NCBI RefSeq assembly: GCF_025643595.1
Contig: NZ_CP102826.1
Coordinates: 3,162,001 to 3,226,000, forward strand
DNA: 64,000 bases
DNA from: Saccharopolyspora rosea
GTDB lineage: Bacteria > Actinomycetota > Actinomycetes > Mycobacteriales > Pseudonocardiaceae
Direction of reading: 5' to 3'
Numbering within the stretch: the first letter of the stretch is position 1; each line of letters begins with the position of its first letter. Position numbers and translations under genes: made by a program. Below the pieces are notes generated by a model, which was not told the DNA's origin, did not search any database, and saw only the letters and a program-made list of their open reading frames with translations. Shown one piece after another: positions 19,372-27,981 of this stretch.

Positions 19372-19764
19372 TCAGGCCGACCCGCTGTGCTGCTGCTCGT
19401 GCAGGTGGCGTTGGACCAGCGCGTTGCCGGCCCCGATCGCCAGCGCCACCGGCCATTCGATCAGGCTGAACGCGGCTCCGGCCGCCAAGGCGCCGTAGAA
19501 CAGGGCCTGGTCGCGGGACGGGAGCCGCTCGCGCACCGCATCCGCCGCCGACGTCAGGTCCTTCTGGTCGGGCATCCGGAGGTGGGGCGCGTGGAACTGG
19601 GCGGTGACGAACGGAAGGTGCACCGTTGGGCCGTCACCACGCTGTTGGGTGGAGGTCGTCTTCTCGGCACCACCCGTGCGGCTGCGCGTCCGTCCACCGC
19701 GTTGCCGCCCGCCCCCCGGTCGTGGTCGTGGCCATGGCGTCCCCCTTTCACGGAGACCCCCCAC
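19372..19764 (-). CDS. Small membrane-associated protein, uncertain start / possible frameshift
   Basis: The conserved-looking part begins near EKTTSTQQRGDGPTVHLPF and ends with a hydrophobic hairpin (ALFYGALAAGAAFSLIEWPV, ALAIGAGNALV). This form is seen in small actinobacterial membrane proteins of unknown role. The open frame reaches a GTG at 19764 without a ribosome site. A strong AAGGGGG site instead precedes an ATG at 19735, whose frame (MATTTTGGRAAT) differs. A one-base change in the G6 run at 19712-19717 would join that start to the conserved frame. Either the gene is frameshifted, the read has an error there, or translation begins lower (ATG 19575). It directly precedes the P-type ATPase gene. 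Confidence 0.6.
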   Translation of the reverse strand: MGGLRERGTPWPRPRPGGGRQRGGRTRSRTGGAEKTTSTQQRGDGPTVHLPFVTAQFHAPHLRMPDQKDLTSAADAVRERLPSRDQALFYGALAAGAAFSLIEWPVALAIGAGNALVQRHLHEQQHSGSA

Positions 19765-19805
19765 GTTACGCCGTTCGGCCGTATTGGACTCAGTCGATCA
19801 GGGCA

Positions 19806-20474
19806 TCAAGCCGCGGTCCGCTCCACAACGGTGCGCACCCTTCGGGCGACGAGGTCGATGACGGCGGGGTGGTCGCCGATCGGGTCGGCGACGGTGGCCG
19901 GGAGCGCGGCCAGGCGCCGGTGGAACAGGCCCGGGGCCAGCAGGTACGGGGCGACGAACGCGCGTTCGCCGGCGCAGACCTCCTCGGTCCGCGGCCGGGC
20001 CGTCGTGACGTAGCTGGGTGCCAGCGGCTGACCGCAGCACCGGGCGAGCAGCGCCGCGGCGCCGCGCACGTCGGCCAGCGCCCGCTCGTCGGACGAGCCC
20101 GCCGCGGCGAACACCACCCGGTCCCCGGGCCGCCAGCCCGCGGCCCGGAGCCGGTCCGCCATCGCCGCGGCGAGCTCTGGAGCCGGACCCAGCGGCGGGC
20201 ACACCGCCACGTCGGTGCGGCCGGTCGCGGCGATCTGCTCGGGCAGGTCGCAGCGCACGTGGTACCCGGCGGCCAGGAACGCCGGAAGCGCGACCACCGG
20301 GCCCGGCATCGCCTCCAGCGCCTCGGCGACCCCGGGCCCGATGACGTCCACGTAGGACACCCGGGTGGGGATGCCCAGCCGGGCCCCGGTCGCCGCGGCG
20401 ATGCGTTCGACGACCGCGGGGCCGGCGGGGTCGCGGGTGCCGTGGGCGACCAGCAGCAGCGTCACGGTCGGCAT
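19806..20474 (-). CDS. Sirohydrochlorin chelatase, CbiX/SirB family
   Basis: This 222-residue protein is predicted to insert iron into sirohydrochlorin, giving the siroheme required by NirB. The N-terminal LLLVAHGTRDPAGPAVVERI contains the catalytic His of the CbiX family, and GYHVRCDLPEQI holds a second conserved His. The C-terminal repeat (VVFAAAGSSDERALADV) has the strand but lacks the second histidine, as in the long CbiX forms. Its ATG lies 13 bases inside the end of the nnaR gene, so it is the last gene of the nitrate assimilation operon by overlap. Cobalt chelation is the family alternative; the operon context argues for iron. Confidence 0.85.
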   Translation of the reverse strand: MPTVTLLLVAHGTRDPAGPAVVERIAAATGARLGIPTRVSYVDVIGPGVAEALEAMPGPVVALPAFLAAGYHVRCDLPEQIAATGRTDVAVCPPLGPAPELAAAMADRLRAAGWRPGDRVVFAAAGSSDERALADVRGAAALLARCCGQPLAPSYVTTARPRTEEVCAGERAFVAPYLLAPGLFHRRLAALPATVADPIGDHPAVIDLVARRVRTVVERTAA

Positions 20475-21742
20475 AGCGGGGTGTCTCCCATCGGTTCCAG
20501 CGGTAACCGGTAGCCGCGTTTGATCACGGTCTGCACGAGCCCGGGTTCGCCGAGCGAGGCCCGCAGCCGGGCCACCGCCTGCTCGACGGCGTGCTCGTCC
20601 ACGTCGCGCCCGCCGAGCGCGTCGGCCAGCTCCCGTCGCGACACCACCCTGCCGGGCCGGTCGGCGAGCGCCCTCAGCAGCGCTTTCCCCTGCGGCGACA
20701 GGGATTTGAGCGCGCCGTCCACGACGGCGGCGTGCCCGCGCAGCTGCAACCGGTGCCCGCCCACCGGCAACAGCGGGCACCGGTCGGGCAGCGCCTCGCA
20801 CAGCGCGCGCACGAGCGCGCCGAGCCGGTAGCGCGAGGGCACCACGGCCGGGATCGCGTGCTCGGCGAGCGGGCGGTGGGTGACCGGACCGACGCACGCG
20901 CTGAGCACCGGGCCGCGCAGCGCGGCCACCAGCTCGGCCAGCCGACCGCGGTCGGCGGCCCGGGACAGCAGGCTCGCCGCTGCCGGGGCGCTGGTGAACG
21001 TCACCGCGTCGACCTCGCCCGCGCACACCGACGACAGCAGGTTCTCCAGCGCGGACGGGTCGGCCGGATCGGTCCAGCGGTAGACCGGGACCTCGATCAC
21101 GTGCGCCCCGGCCAGGCGCAGCGCCTCGACGAAGTCCGGCAGCGGGCGGCCGTGCAGCTGGACCGCGACTCGGCGGCCGGCCAGCGGGGACTCCGGCGCG
21201 GAGCGCCTCCGTGGGTCGGGCGACGGTGGGGTGGTTTGCGGCGCGGAGCGCCTCGTTGGGGGGTGGTGGTCGGGCGACGGTGGGGTGGTTTGCGGCGCGG
21301 AGCGCCTCGTTGGGGGGTGGTGGTCGGGCGACGGGAGGGAGTGCAAATGTTCCAGCAGCTCGGCCGAGGATTCCGACGCCGGGGACCACGGATCGGGCAG
21401 GCCCGCGGCCCGGACCGCGCCGCGGGCTTTCGGTCCGCGCGCCAGCAGCCGCGCCGACCCCAGCGCCTCCCGCAGCTCACCGCCCACGCCCCAGCCCTCG
21501 GCCGCCTCGATCCAGCCGCGGAAACCGATCCCGGTGGTCGCCACCACCACGTCGGGCGGATCGGCGATGCATTCCCGGCTCGCCCGGCGCAGTTCGGTGT
21601 CGTCGGACAGCGGCACGATCCGCAGCGCCGGCCCGTGCACGACCTGCGCGCCGCGACGTTCCAGCAGGCTGGCCAGCTCGTCGGCGCGCCGTGCCGCGGT
21701 GACCGCGACCGTGAATCCGGCGAGTTCGCGACCGTCAACCAA
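20462..21742 (-). CDS. nnaR: NnaR-like nitrate regulator: HemD domain fused to winged helix
   Basis: This 426-residue protein joins a uroporphyrinogen-III synthase domain to an OmpR-type winged-helix DNA-binding domain. The HemD lobes are residues ~8-130 and ~188-310; the winged helix is ~335-415, with LSPQGKALLRALADRPGRVV, RELADALGG and VIKRGYRLP. This is the architecture of NnaR, described in Streptomyces coelicolor as a nitrate/nitrite assimilation regulator acting with GlnR. Siroheme-pathway catalysis is also possible. TTG at 21742 overlaps the nirD stop by eight bases and gives the family N-terminus. Residues ~137-185 are a Pro/Arg-rich tandem repeat (PSPDHHPPTRRSAPQTTP) inserted in the hinge before the second HemD lobe. 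It derives from the dispersed repeat core. Confidence 0.85.
   Translation of the reverse strand: MVDGRELAGFTVAVTAARRADELASLLERRGAQVVHGPALRIVPLSDDTELRRASRECIADPPDVVVATTGIGFRGWIEAAEGWGVGGELREALGSARLLARGPKARGAVRAAGLPDPWSPASESSAELLEHLHSLPSPDHHPPTRRSAPQTTPPSPDHHPPTRRSAPQTTPPSPDPRRRSAPESPLAGRRVAVQLHGRPLPDFVEALRLAGAHVIEVPVYRWTDPADPSALENLLSSVCAGEVDAVTFTSAPAAASLLSRAADRGRLAELVAALRGPVLSACVGPVTHRPLAEHAIPAVVPSRYRLGALVRALCEALPDRCPLLPVGGHRLQLRGHAAVVDGALKSLSPQGKALLRALADRPGRVVSRRELADALGGRDVDEHAVEQAVARLRASLGEPGLVQTVIKRGYRLPLEPMGDTPLCRP
21195..21334 (-). repeat. In-frame 54-bp tandem repeat inside nnaR
   Basis: Unit lengths are a truncated 45-bp copy (21206-21250), one full 54-bp copy (21251-21304) and a 30-bp partial (21305-21334). 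The unit reads on the coding strand CGTCGCCCGACCACCACCCC then CCAACGAGGCGCTCCGCGCC. It is the same core as the internal 50-bp motif of the elements at 1571 and 6664. Because 54 is divisible by three the frame is kept. Confidence 0.85.
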
Positions 21743-22058
21743 CGGCGACCTCGACCACCTCGTCGCGGCGGCGCACCGGGTACACCGGCAGACCCGCTTC
21801 GGGAGCGTCCAGGCACCGGCCGGTGCGCAGCGAGAACACCTGCTTGAGCATCGGCGAGGCGACCACGGGTTCACCGGCGCGGTCGCCGACGATGCCGCGG
21901 CTGATCACCCCGGCGCCGCAGAACGGGTCGACGCCGCCGACCGCGAACAGCTCGTCGTCGCGGGTGCGGAACAGCGCGACCACCCGGTCGCCGACCAGCG
22001 CGGACATCCCGAACTCGGGCTGCAGGTGGTCGTAGCGGCAGATCTCGTACCAGGTCAC
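21735..22058 (-). CDS. nirD: Assimilatory nitrite reductase small subunit
   Basis: This 107-residue Rieske-fold subunit pairs with NirB. The sequence MTWYEICRYDHLQPEFGMSA, then LVGDRVVALFRTRDDELFAVGGVDPF, is the NirD pattern. It keeps the fold but lacks the Cys-x-His and Cys-xx-His ligands of true Rieske proteins, as NirD normally does. The typical ISRGIVGD and SPMLKQVFSLRTG segments are present. It starts nine bases after nirB and overlaps nnaR by eight bases, inside the nitrate operon. Confidence 0.93.
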   Translation of the reverse strand: MTWYEICRYDHLQPEFGMSALVGDRVVALFRTRDDELFAVGGVDPFCGAGVISRGIVGDRAGEPVVASPMLKQVFSLRTGRCLDAPEAGLPVYPVRRRDEVVEVAVG

Positions 22059-22067
22059 GGCTCCTCC

Positions 22068-24575
22068 TCAGGATCGGCTCGGCACCGCGGGCAGCGGCAG
22101 GTCGACCGGCGCGGGCCGGATCTGGCCGCGCTGCTCGACGAAGCTGACCGTCGGGTCGGGTGCTTCGGGCGCGTTGACGAACGACACGAACCGGGCGAGT
22201 TTGTCCGGGTCGGCCAGCACCCCGGCCCACTCGTCGCGGTAGTCCTCGACGTGCCGCCGCATGGCCTCCTCCAGGTCGGCGGCGATGCCGAGGGAGTCCT
22301 CGACGACGACCTCGCGCACGTGCTCCAGGCCGCCGTCCAGCGACTCGATCCACGCGGCGGTGCGCTGCAGGCGGTCGGCCGTGCGCACGTAGAACATCAG
22401 GAACCGGTCGACCAGCCGCACCAGCTCGTCGTCGTCGAGGTCGGCGGCCAGCAGTTCGGCGTGCCGGGGCCGGAATCCGCCGTTGCCGCCGACGTAGAGG
22501 TTCCAGCCCCGCTCGGTGGCGATGACGCCGAAGTCCTTGCCGCGCGCCTCGGCGCACTCCCGAGCGCAACCGGACACCCCGGCCTTGATCTTGTGCGGGG
22601 CGCGCAGCCCGCGGTAGCGCAGCTCCAGGCGGATCGCCATGCTCACCGAGTCCTGCACCCCGTAGCGGCACCAGTCGTTGCCCACGCAGGACTTCACCGT
22701 GCGCAGCGCCTTGCCGTAGGCGTGGCCGGATTCGAACCCGGCGTCGACCAGCCGCCGCCAGATCGCGGGCAACTGCTCGACGCGCGCGCCGAACAGGTCG
22801 ATGCGCTGCCCGCCGGTGATCTTGGTGTAGAGCCCGAAGTCCCGCGCGACCTCTCCGAGCACGATGAGCTTGTCGGGGGTGATCTCCCCGCCGGGCACCC
22901 GGGGAACCACCGAGTAGGTGCCGTTGCGCTGCATGTTCGCCAGGAACCGGTCGTTGGTGTCCTGCAGCCCGGCCTGTTCGCCGTCCAGGACGTGGCCGTG
23001 CCCGAGTCCGGCGAGGATCGAGGCGACGGCCGGTTTGCAGATGTCGCACCCGCGGCCGGTGCCGTGCCGGTCGACCAGCTCGGAGAAGGTGCTGATCCCG
23101 GTTGCCCGCACGATCTCGAACAGCTCGGCGCGGGTCTGCCGGAAGTGCTCGCACAGCGCGTTCGAGGTGCTGACCCCGCACTCGGCGAGCAGGTTCTTCA
23201 GCATCGGCACGCACGATCCGCAGCTGGTGCCCGCCTTCGTGCAGCTCTTGACCGCCGCCACGTCACCGAGGCCGTGCTCGCTGATCGCCGCCGCGATGTC
23301 CTGTTTGGACACGTTGTTGCAGGAGCACACCGTCGCGTCGGCGGGCAGCGCGCCGGTGTCGGCCCCGGAACCGGTGGGCAGCAGCAGTTGCTCCGGCGGG
23401 GCGGGCAGCTCGCGGCCGACCAGCGGCCGCAGCACCGAGAAGGCACCGGCGTCACCGACGAGCACGCCGCCCAGCAGCACCTGCGCGTCGTCGGAGAGCA
23501 CCAGCTTGGCGTAGGTGCCCGCCGCGTTGTTGGCGTAGACGACCTCCAACGCGCCCGCGGTGCTGCCGTGCGCGTCGCCGAAGCTGGCCACGTCGACGCC
23601 CAGCAGCTTGAGCTTGGTGGACAGGTCCGCGCCGGGGAAGGTGCCCGGTCCCTCGTCGAGCAGCTGGTCGACCACCACGTCGGCCATGGCGTAGCCGGGG
23701 GCGACCAGCCCGTAGCAGCGGCCCTCGACGGCGGCGCACTCGCCGACCGCCCACACGCGGTCGTCGGCGGTGCGGCACCGCTCGTCGACGAGGAAACCGC
23801 CGCGCTCACCGCGCTCCAGCCCGGCGGCCTCGGCGAGTTCGTCGCGCGGGCGCACTCCGGCGGAGAACACCACCAGGTCGGTGTCCACGACCGTGCCGTC
23901 ACCGAGCGTCACCGAGCACACCCGCCCGTCGCGGCCGTCGATCGACTGCGTGGCGGTGCCGCAGTGCACCCGCAGGCCCACGTCCTCGACCAGCCGGGAC
24001 AGCACCTGCCCACCGCCCTCGTCGACCTGCAGCGGCATCAGGTGCGGCGCCATCTCGACCACGTGCGCGGTCATGCCCAGCAGTCGCAGCGCGTTGGCGG
24101 CCTCCAGGCCGAGCAGCCCGCCGCCGACGACCACACCCGGCCTGCCCTCGGTGGCGGCGTCCCGGATCGCGTCCAGGTCGTCGATCGTGCGGTAGACGTA
24201 GCAGCCGTCCAGGTCGTGGCCGGGCACCGGCGGCACGAACGGGCGCGACCCGGTGGCCAGCACCAGCGCGTCGTAGCCGATCACCGATCCGTCCGATGTG
24301 GACACCGTGCGGCCGGTGCGGTCGATCCCGGTCACCGCGGTGCCCAGCCGCAGCTGGACCCGCGGATCGGCGAGGAACCCGCCGTCGACCAGGCTCAGGT
24401 CCGCCGCGCTCTTGCCGTCCAGGTAGGACGACAGGGCGACGCGGTCGTAGGCGGGCCGGTCCTCCTCGGCGAGCACCACGACCTGCCAGTCACCCGAGGT
24501 GTCCCGTTCCCGGAGTCGTTCCACGAGCCGGTGTCCGACCATGCCGTGGCCGATCACGACCACCGTGCGTGTCAT
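22068..24575 (-). CDS. nirB: Assimilatory nitrite reductase [NAD(P)H] large subunit
   Basis: This cytoplasmic 835-residue enzyme reduces nitrite to ammonium with NAD(P)H. Domains in order: an FAD site (VVVIGHGMVGHRLVERL), the NAD site (VVVGGGLLGLEAANAL) and a BFD-type [2Fe-2S] segment (CSCNNVSKQDI ... SCGSCVPML). Then comes the sulfite/nitrite reductase hemoprotein domain, whose cysteines in CVGNDWCRYG and GVSGCARECAEA hold the coupled [4Fe-4S]-siroheme. Its ATG overlaps the stop of the upstream flavoprotein by four bases behind a GGAGGGGG site. Siroheme could be supplied by the nnaR/cbiX genes at the end of the operon. Confidence 0.95.
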   Translation of the reverse strand: MTRTVVVIGHGMVGHRLVERLRERDTSGDWQVVVLAEEDRPAYDRVALSSYLDGKSAADLSLVDGGFLADPRVQLRLGTAVTGIDRTGRTVSTSDGSVIGYDALVLATGSRPFVPPVPGHDLDGCYVYRTIDDLDAIRDAATEGRPGVVVGGGLLGLEAANALRLLGMTAHVVEMAPHLMPLQVDEGGGQVLSRLVEDVGLRVHCGTATQSIDGRDGRVCSVTLGDGTVVDTDLVVFSAGVRPRDELAEAAGLERGERGGFLVDERCRTADDRVWAVGECAAVEGRCYGLVAPGYAMADVVVDQLLDEGPGTFPGADLSTKLKLLGVDVASFGDAHGSTAGALEVVYANNAAGTYAKLVLSDDAQVLLGGVLVGDAGAFSVLRPLVGRELPAPPEQLLLPTGSGADTGALPADATVCSCNNVSKQDIAAAISEHGLGDVAAVKSCTKAGTSCGSCVPMLKNLLAECGVSTSNALCEHFRQTRAELFEIVRATGISTFSELVDRHGTGRGCDICKPAVASILAGLGHGHVLDGEQAGLQDTNDRFLANMQRNGTYSVVPRVPGGEITPDKLIVLGEVARDFGLYTKITGGQRIDLFGARVEQLPAIWRRLVDAGFESGHAYGKALRTVKSCVGNDWCRYGVQDSVSMAIRLELRYRGLRAPHKIKAGVSGCARECAEARGKDFGVIATERGWNLYVGGNGGFRPRHAELLAADLDDDELVRLVDRFLMFYVRTADRLQRTAAWIESLDGGLEHVREVVVEDSLGIAADLEEAMRRHVEDYRDEWAGVLADPDKLARFVSFVNAPEAPDPTVSFVEQRGQIRPAPVDLPLPAVPSRS

Positions 24576-25927
24576 GCCGCCCCCTCCTGTTCCTCGTCGT
24601 CGGTCAGCGACGCGCACAGCCGTGCGACGTCGTCGGTGCATCCGCCGCAGCCGGTGGTGGCCCGGGTCGCCCGCGCCAGCGCGGCGACCGTGCGCGCCCC
24701 CGCGCGCCACGCCGCCACCAACGACTGCCTGGTCACGTGGCCGCAACGGCAGACCACCTGGTCGGCGGGCAGCTCCACGGCTCCGCGCGGTGCCACCGGC
24801 GTGCCGAGCAGCAGCGCAAGCCGGTCGGTCTGCGCGGGCTGGTCCCGGTCGTGCAGGCGGGCGACCGCCGCGGCGGCCTCGGGCAGTCCGACCAGCACGG
24901 CCGCCGCGACCCGCTCGTCGCGCAGCGCCAGCGCGGCGTAGCGGCCGCGCGCGGGATCCGACAGCCGCACGACCTCGGCGTCCGGGTCGGCCAGGCGCTC
25001 GACCGGTCCGATCGAGGCGACCTCGACACCGCGCGGGCGCACCACCGTCCTGGCGCCCCGGTAGCGGGCGTCACCGCCGGTGAGCACCCGGGCGAGCACG
25101 TCGGCCTGCTCCCACGCGGCGCCGAGCAGGCCCGGGACCTGGCCGTCGTGCTCGGCGCAGTCGCCGATCGCGTGGATGCGGGGATCGGTGGTGCGCAGCC
25201 GGTCGTCCACCACGACCCCGCGCCGCACCGGCAGCCCGGCGTCGGCGGCCAGACCGGTTTCGGGCACCACCCCGGCGCACACCAGCACCCGGTCGGCCGC
25301 CAGCACCTCGCCGTCGTCCAGGACGAGCCCGGCGGGGCGCAGTTCGGCCGCGTCGCGTCCCAGCCGCAGCCGGATCCCGAGCTCGCGCAGCCGCTCGGCG
25401 AGCACCCGTCCGGCTGGCGCGTCCAGGTGGCGGTTCATCAGGTGCGCGCGCCGGTGCACCAGCGCGACGTCCGCGCCCCGGGCGCGCAGCGAGCACGCCG
25501 TCTCCACGCCCAGCACCCCGCCGCCGAGCACCACGACCCGCCCGGACACCGCGCGGCAGTCGGCCAGCGTGCGCACCGGCAGCATCCGCTCGGCGCCCGG
25601 CACGTCCGGCAGGACCGGACGCGCTCCCACCGCCAGCACCAGCACGTCGTAGGGGAGCTGTTCGCCGGAATCGGTGCGCACGACCCGCCGGTGGCGGTCG
25701 ATCGCGGTGACCGACACGCCCACCCGCACGTCGGCCTGCGCGGCGGGCAGTTCGACATCGTCCGGCCGCAGCGCTCCGGTCAGCACCGCCCCGAGCAGAA
25801 CCCTGTTGTACGCCGGGAAATCCTCCTGCCCGAGCACCGTGATCGGTCCACTGTGGCCGAACGTGCGCAGGCGCTCGACGAGCCGGTGCGCGGCGGGCCC
25901 GCCCCCGGCGACCACGATCCGGCTCAT
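24572..25927 (-). CDS. FAD oxidoreductase with BFD-like [2Fe-2S], nitrate reductase electron-transfer subunit (NasB-like)
   Basis: This 451-residue flavoprotein has the FAD site VVAGGGPAAHRLVERL and the NAD site VVVLGGGVLGVETACSL. A short C-terminal BFD-like domain holds cysteines in CRCGHVTRQSL and TGCGGCTDDVARLC. It resembles the front half of NirB without the siroheme domain. This is the layout of NasB-type electron-transfer partners that pass NADH electrons to the molybdenum nitrate reductase. Its position between nasA and nirB, with four-base overlaps on both sides, supports that role. Paralogy to nirB is evident from the shared PAYNRVLL/PAYDRVAL region. Confidence 0.85.
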   Translation of the reverse strand: MSRIVVAGGGPAAHRLVERLRTFGHSGPITVLGQEDFPAYNRVLLGAVLTGALRPDDVELPAAQADVRVGVSVTAIDRHRRVVRTDSGEQLPYDVLVLAVGARPVLPDVPGAERMLPVRTLADCRAVSGRVVVLGGGVLGVETACSLRARGADVALVHRRAHLMNRHLDAPAGRVLAERLRELGIRLRLGRDAAELRPAGLVLDDGEVLAADRVLVCAGVVPETGLAADAGLPVRRGVVVDDRLRTTDPRIHAIGDCAEHDGQVPGLLGAAWEQADVLARVLTGGDARYRGARTVVRPRGVEVASIGPVERLADPDAEVVRLSDPARGRYAALALRDERVAAAVLVGLPEAAAAVARLHDRDQPAQTDRLALLLGTPVAPRGAVELPADQVVCRCGHVTRQSLVAAWRAGARTVAALARATRATTGCGGCTDDVARLCASLTDDEEQEGAA

Positions 25928-27981
25928 CCGGCCACCTCCGGTTCCACGCGCACCGCGCTGGCCTTGAACTCGGGCATCCGGCTGCGCGGGTCCAGTGCGT
26001 CCCCGGTGAGCAGGTTGGCCCGCCCCGCACCGGGGAAGTGGAACGGCAGGAACACCACGTCGGGGCGCATCGTGGGCACCAGCCGCACCCGCGCGACCGC
26101 GCTGCCGCGCGCCGAGCTGATCCGGGCGGACATCCCGTCGGCGAGTCCGGCCCGGGCGGCGGTGTCCGGGTGGATCTCGACGAAGACCTCCCCGGCCACC
26201 TCGGTGAGCGCGGGGACCCGGCGGGTCTGCGCCCCGGACTGGTACTGGGCGAGCAGCCGCCCGGTGGTGGCGGTCAGCGGGAACTCGGTGTCGCAGGCCG
26301 CGTCGCGCGGCTCGACCGCGGCGAACCGGGCCCGCCCGTCGGGGTGGGCGAACCCGTCGAGGAACAGCCGCGGCGTTCCCGAATGCCCCTCGCCCGGACA
26401 CGGCCAGTGCAGCGCCTCGCCGGAGTCCAGGCGTGCGTAGCTGATGCCGGAGTAGTCGGCGTGGCCACCGGCCGACGCCTCGCGCAGTTCGTCGAAGACC
26501 GCGCGCGGCGTCGTGGGGTAGCGGTGGCCGGGTTCGCCGAGCCGGACGGCCAGGTCGTGCAGCACGCGCAGGTCGCTGCGCACGTGCTCGGGCGGATCCT
26601 GCAACCGCCGTCGGCGCAGCACGCGGCCTTCCAGGTTGGTCAGGGTGCCGTCCTCCTCGGCCCACTGCGTGACCGGGAGGACGACGTCGGCCATGCGCGC
26701 GGTTTCCGAGGGGACGAAGTCGGCGACCACCAGGAGGTCCACACAGGACAGTCGTTGGGTGATGTGCGCCGAGCGGGGTGCCGAGACCACCGGGTTGGAG
26801 CCGAACACGAGCAGTGCCCGCGGGCCGTTCTCGGTGCCCAGCGCGTCGAGCAGTTCGTAGGCGCTGCGGCCCGGCCCGGGCAGCTCGTCCGGTGCCACTC
26901 CCCACACCCGGGCGATGTGCGCGCGGGCGGCCGGGTCGTCGATCCGCCGGTATCCGGGCAGCTGGTCGGCCTTCTGGCCGTGTTCACGGCCGCCTTGCCC
27001 GTTGCCCTGGCCGGTCAGGCAGCCGTAACCACCGCCGGGGCGGCCGGGGAGTCCGAGGGCGAGTGCGAGGTTGATGAATCCGGCGGCGGTGTCGGTGCCG
27101 TCGCCGTGCTGTTCGGCGCCGCGTCCGGTGAGCACGTAGGCGCGTTCGGCCGCGGCGAGCATCCGCACGGCGGCGTGCTGGTCGCGCACCGGGACGCCGG
27201 TGACCCGCTCCACGCGTTCGGGCCACCAGGCGACCGCGCGCTGCCACGCCTGCTCGAAACCGGTGGTGCGCTCGGCGATGTAGTCGCGGTCGGCCACGCC
27301 GTCGACCACGGCGATGTGCAGCAGTCCCAGGGCGAGCGCGAGGTCGGTGCCGGGGGCGGGTTGCAGGTGCAGCGCGGCCCGCTCGGCGGTCGGGGTGCGG
27401 CGCGGGTCGATGACGATGAGGTCGCCGGTGAGGTGCTGCATCAGCGGCGGCATCGTTTCGGCCGGGTTCGCACCGGCCAGCAGCACCGCGTTCGCACCGG
27501 ACAGGTCGGTGACGGGGAAGGGGAGTCCGCGGTCGATCCCGAACGCGGCGGTGCCCGCGGCGGCGGCCGAGGACATGCAGAACCGGCCGTTGTAGTCGAT
27601 CTGCGAGGTGCCCAGCGCCAGGCGGGCGAACTTGCCCAGCAGGTAGGCCTTCTCGTTGGTCAGCCCACCACCGCCGAACACCGCGACCGCGTCCGCACCG
27701 TGCTCGGCCCGGATCCGCTCGATCTCGTCGGCGATGGTGTCCAGCGCGGTGTCCCACCCGACCGGCACCAGCTCGTCGCCGCGCCGCAACATCGGCCGCC
27801 GCAGCCGGTCCGGCACCTCCAGCAACTCCGCCGCGGTCCACCCCTTCCGGCACAACCCGCCCCGGTTGACCGGGAAGTCGTCCGGCCGCACCGACACCAC
27901 GCCGCGCTCCCGCGTCAACCGGGTGCCGCACTGCAGCGCGCAGTAGGGGCAGTGCGTGGCCACCGTCCGCCGCTCAGGCAT
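25924..27981 (-). CDS. nasA: Assimilatory nitrate reductase catalytic subunit
   Basis: This cytoplasmic 685-residue molybdopterin oxidoreductase reduces nitrate to nitrite. HCPYCALQCGT plus GGLCRKG supplies the N-terminal [4Fe-4S] cysteines. NEKAYLLGKFARLALGTSQI and the NGRFCMSSA segment are the NarB/NasA fingerprint with the Mo-ligand Cys region. DPRRTPTAE, HGQKADQLPGYR and the C-terminal molydopterin dinucleotide-binding domain (from ~570) follow. It has no Tat signal, as expected for an assimilatory enzyme. ATG at 27981 overlaps the transporter stop by eight bases. The cofactor needs MobA, encoded at 31854. Confidence 0.93.
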   Translation of the reverse strand: MPERRTVATHCPYCALQCGTRLTRERGVVSVRPDDFPVNRGGLCRKGWTAAELLEVPDRLRRPMLRRGDELVPVGWDTALDTIADEIERIRAEHGADAVAVFGGGGLTNEKAYLLGKFARLALGTSQIDYNGRFCMSSAAAAGTAAFGIDRGLPFPVTDLSGANAVLLAGANPAETMPPLMQHLTGDLIVIDPRRTPTAERAALHLQPAPGTDLALALGLLHIAVVDGVADRDYIAERTTGFEQAWQRAVAWWPERVERVTGVPVRDQHAAVRMLAAAERAYVLTGRGAEQHGDGTDTAAGFINLALALGLPGRPGGGYGCLTGQGNGQGGREHGQKADQLPGYRRIDDPAARAHIARVWGVAPDELPGPGRSAYELLDALGTENGPRALLVFGSNPVVSAPRSAHITQRLSCVDLLVVADFVPSETARMADVVLPVTQWAEEDGTLTNLEGRVLRRRRLQDPPEHVRSDLRVLHDLAVRLGEPGHRYPTTPRAVFDELREASAGGHADYSGISYARLDSGEALHWPCPGEGHSGTPRLFLDGFAHPDGRARFAAVEPRDAACDTEFPLTATTGRLLAQYQSGAQTRRVPALTEVAGEVFVEIHPDTAARAGLADGMSARISSARGSAVARVRLVPTMRPDVVFLPFHFPGAGRANLLTGDALDPRSRMPEFKASAVRVEPEVAG

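Noticed and set aside
21195..21334. Tandem repeat considered as a CRISPR array
   Set aside because: The units are contiguous with no unique spacers and lie in frame inside a coding gene. No cas genes are present.
21231..24941. 1236-codon plus-strand open frame
   Set aside because: Antisense to nnaR, nirD and nirB, which have clear motifs. Long antisense frames are expected at this GC content.
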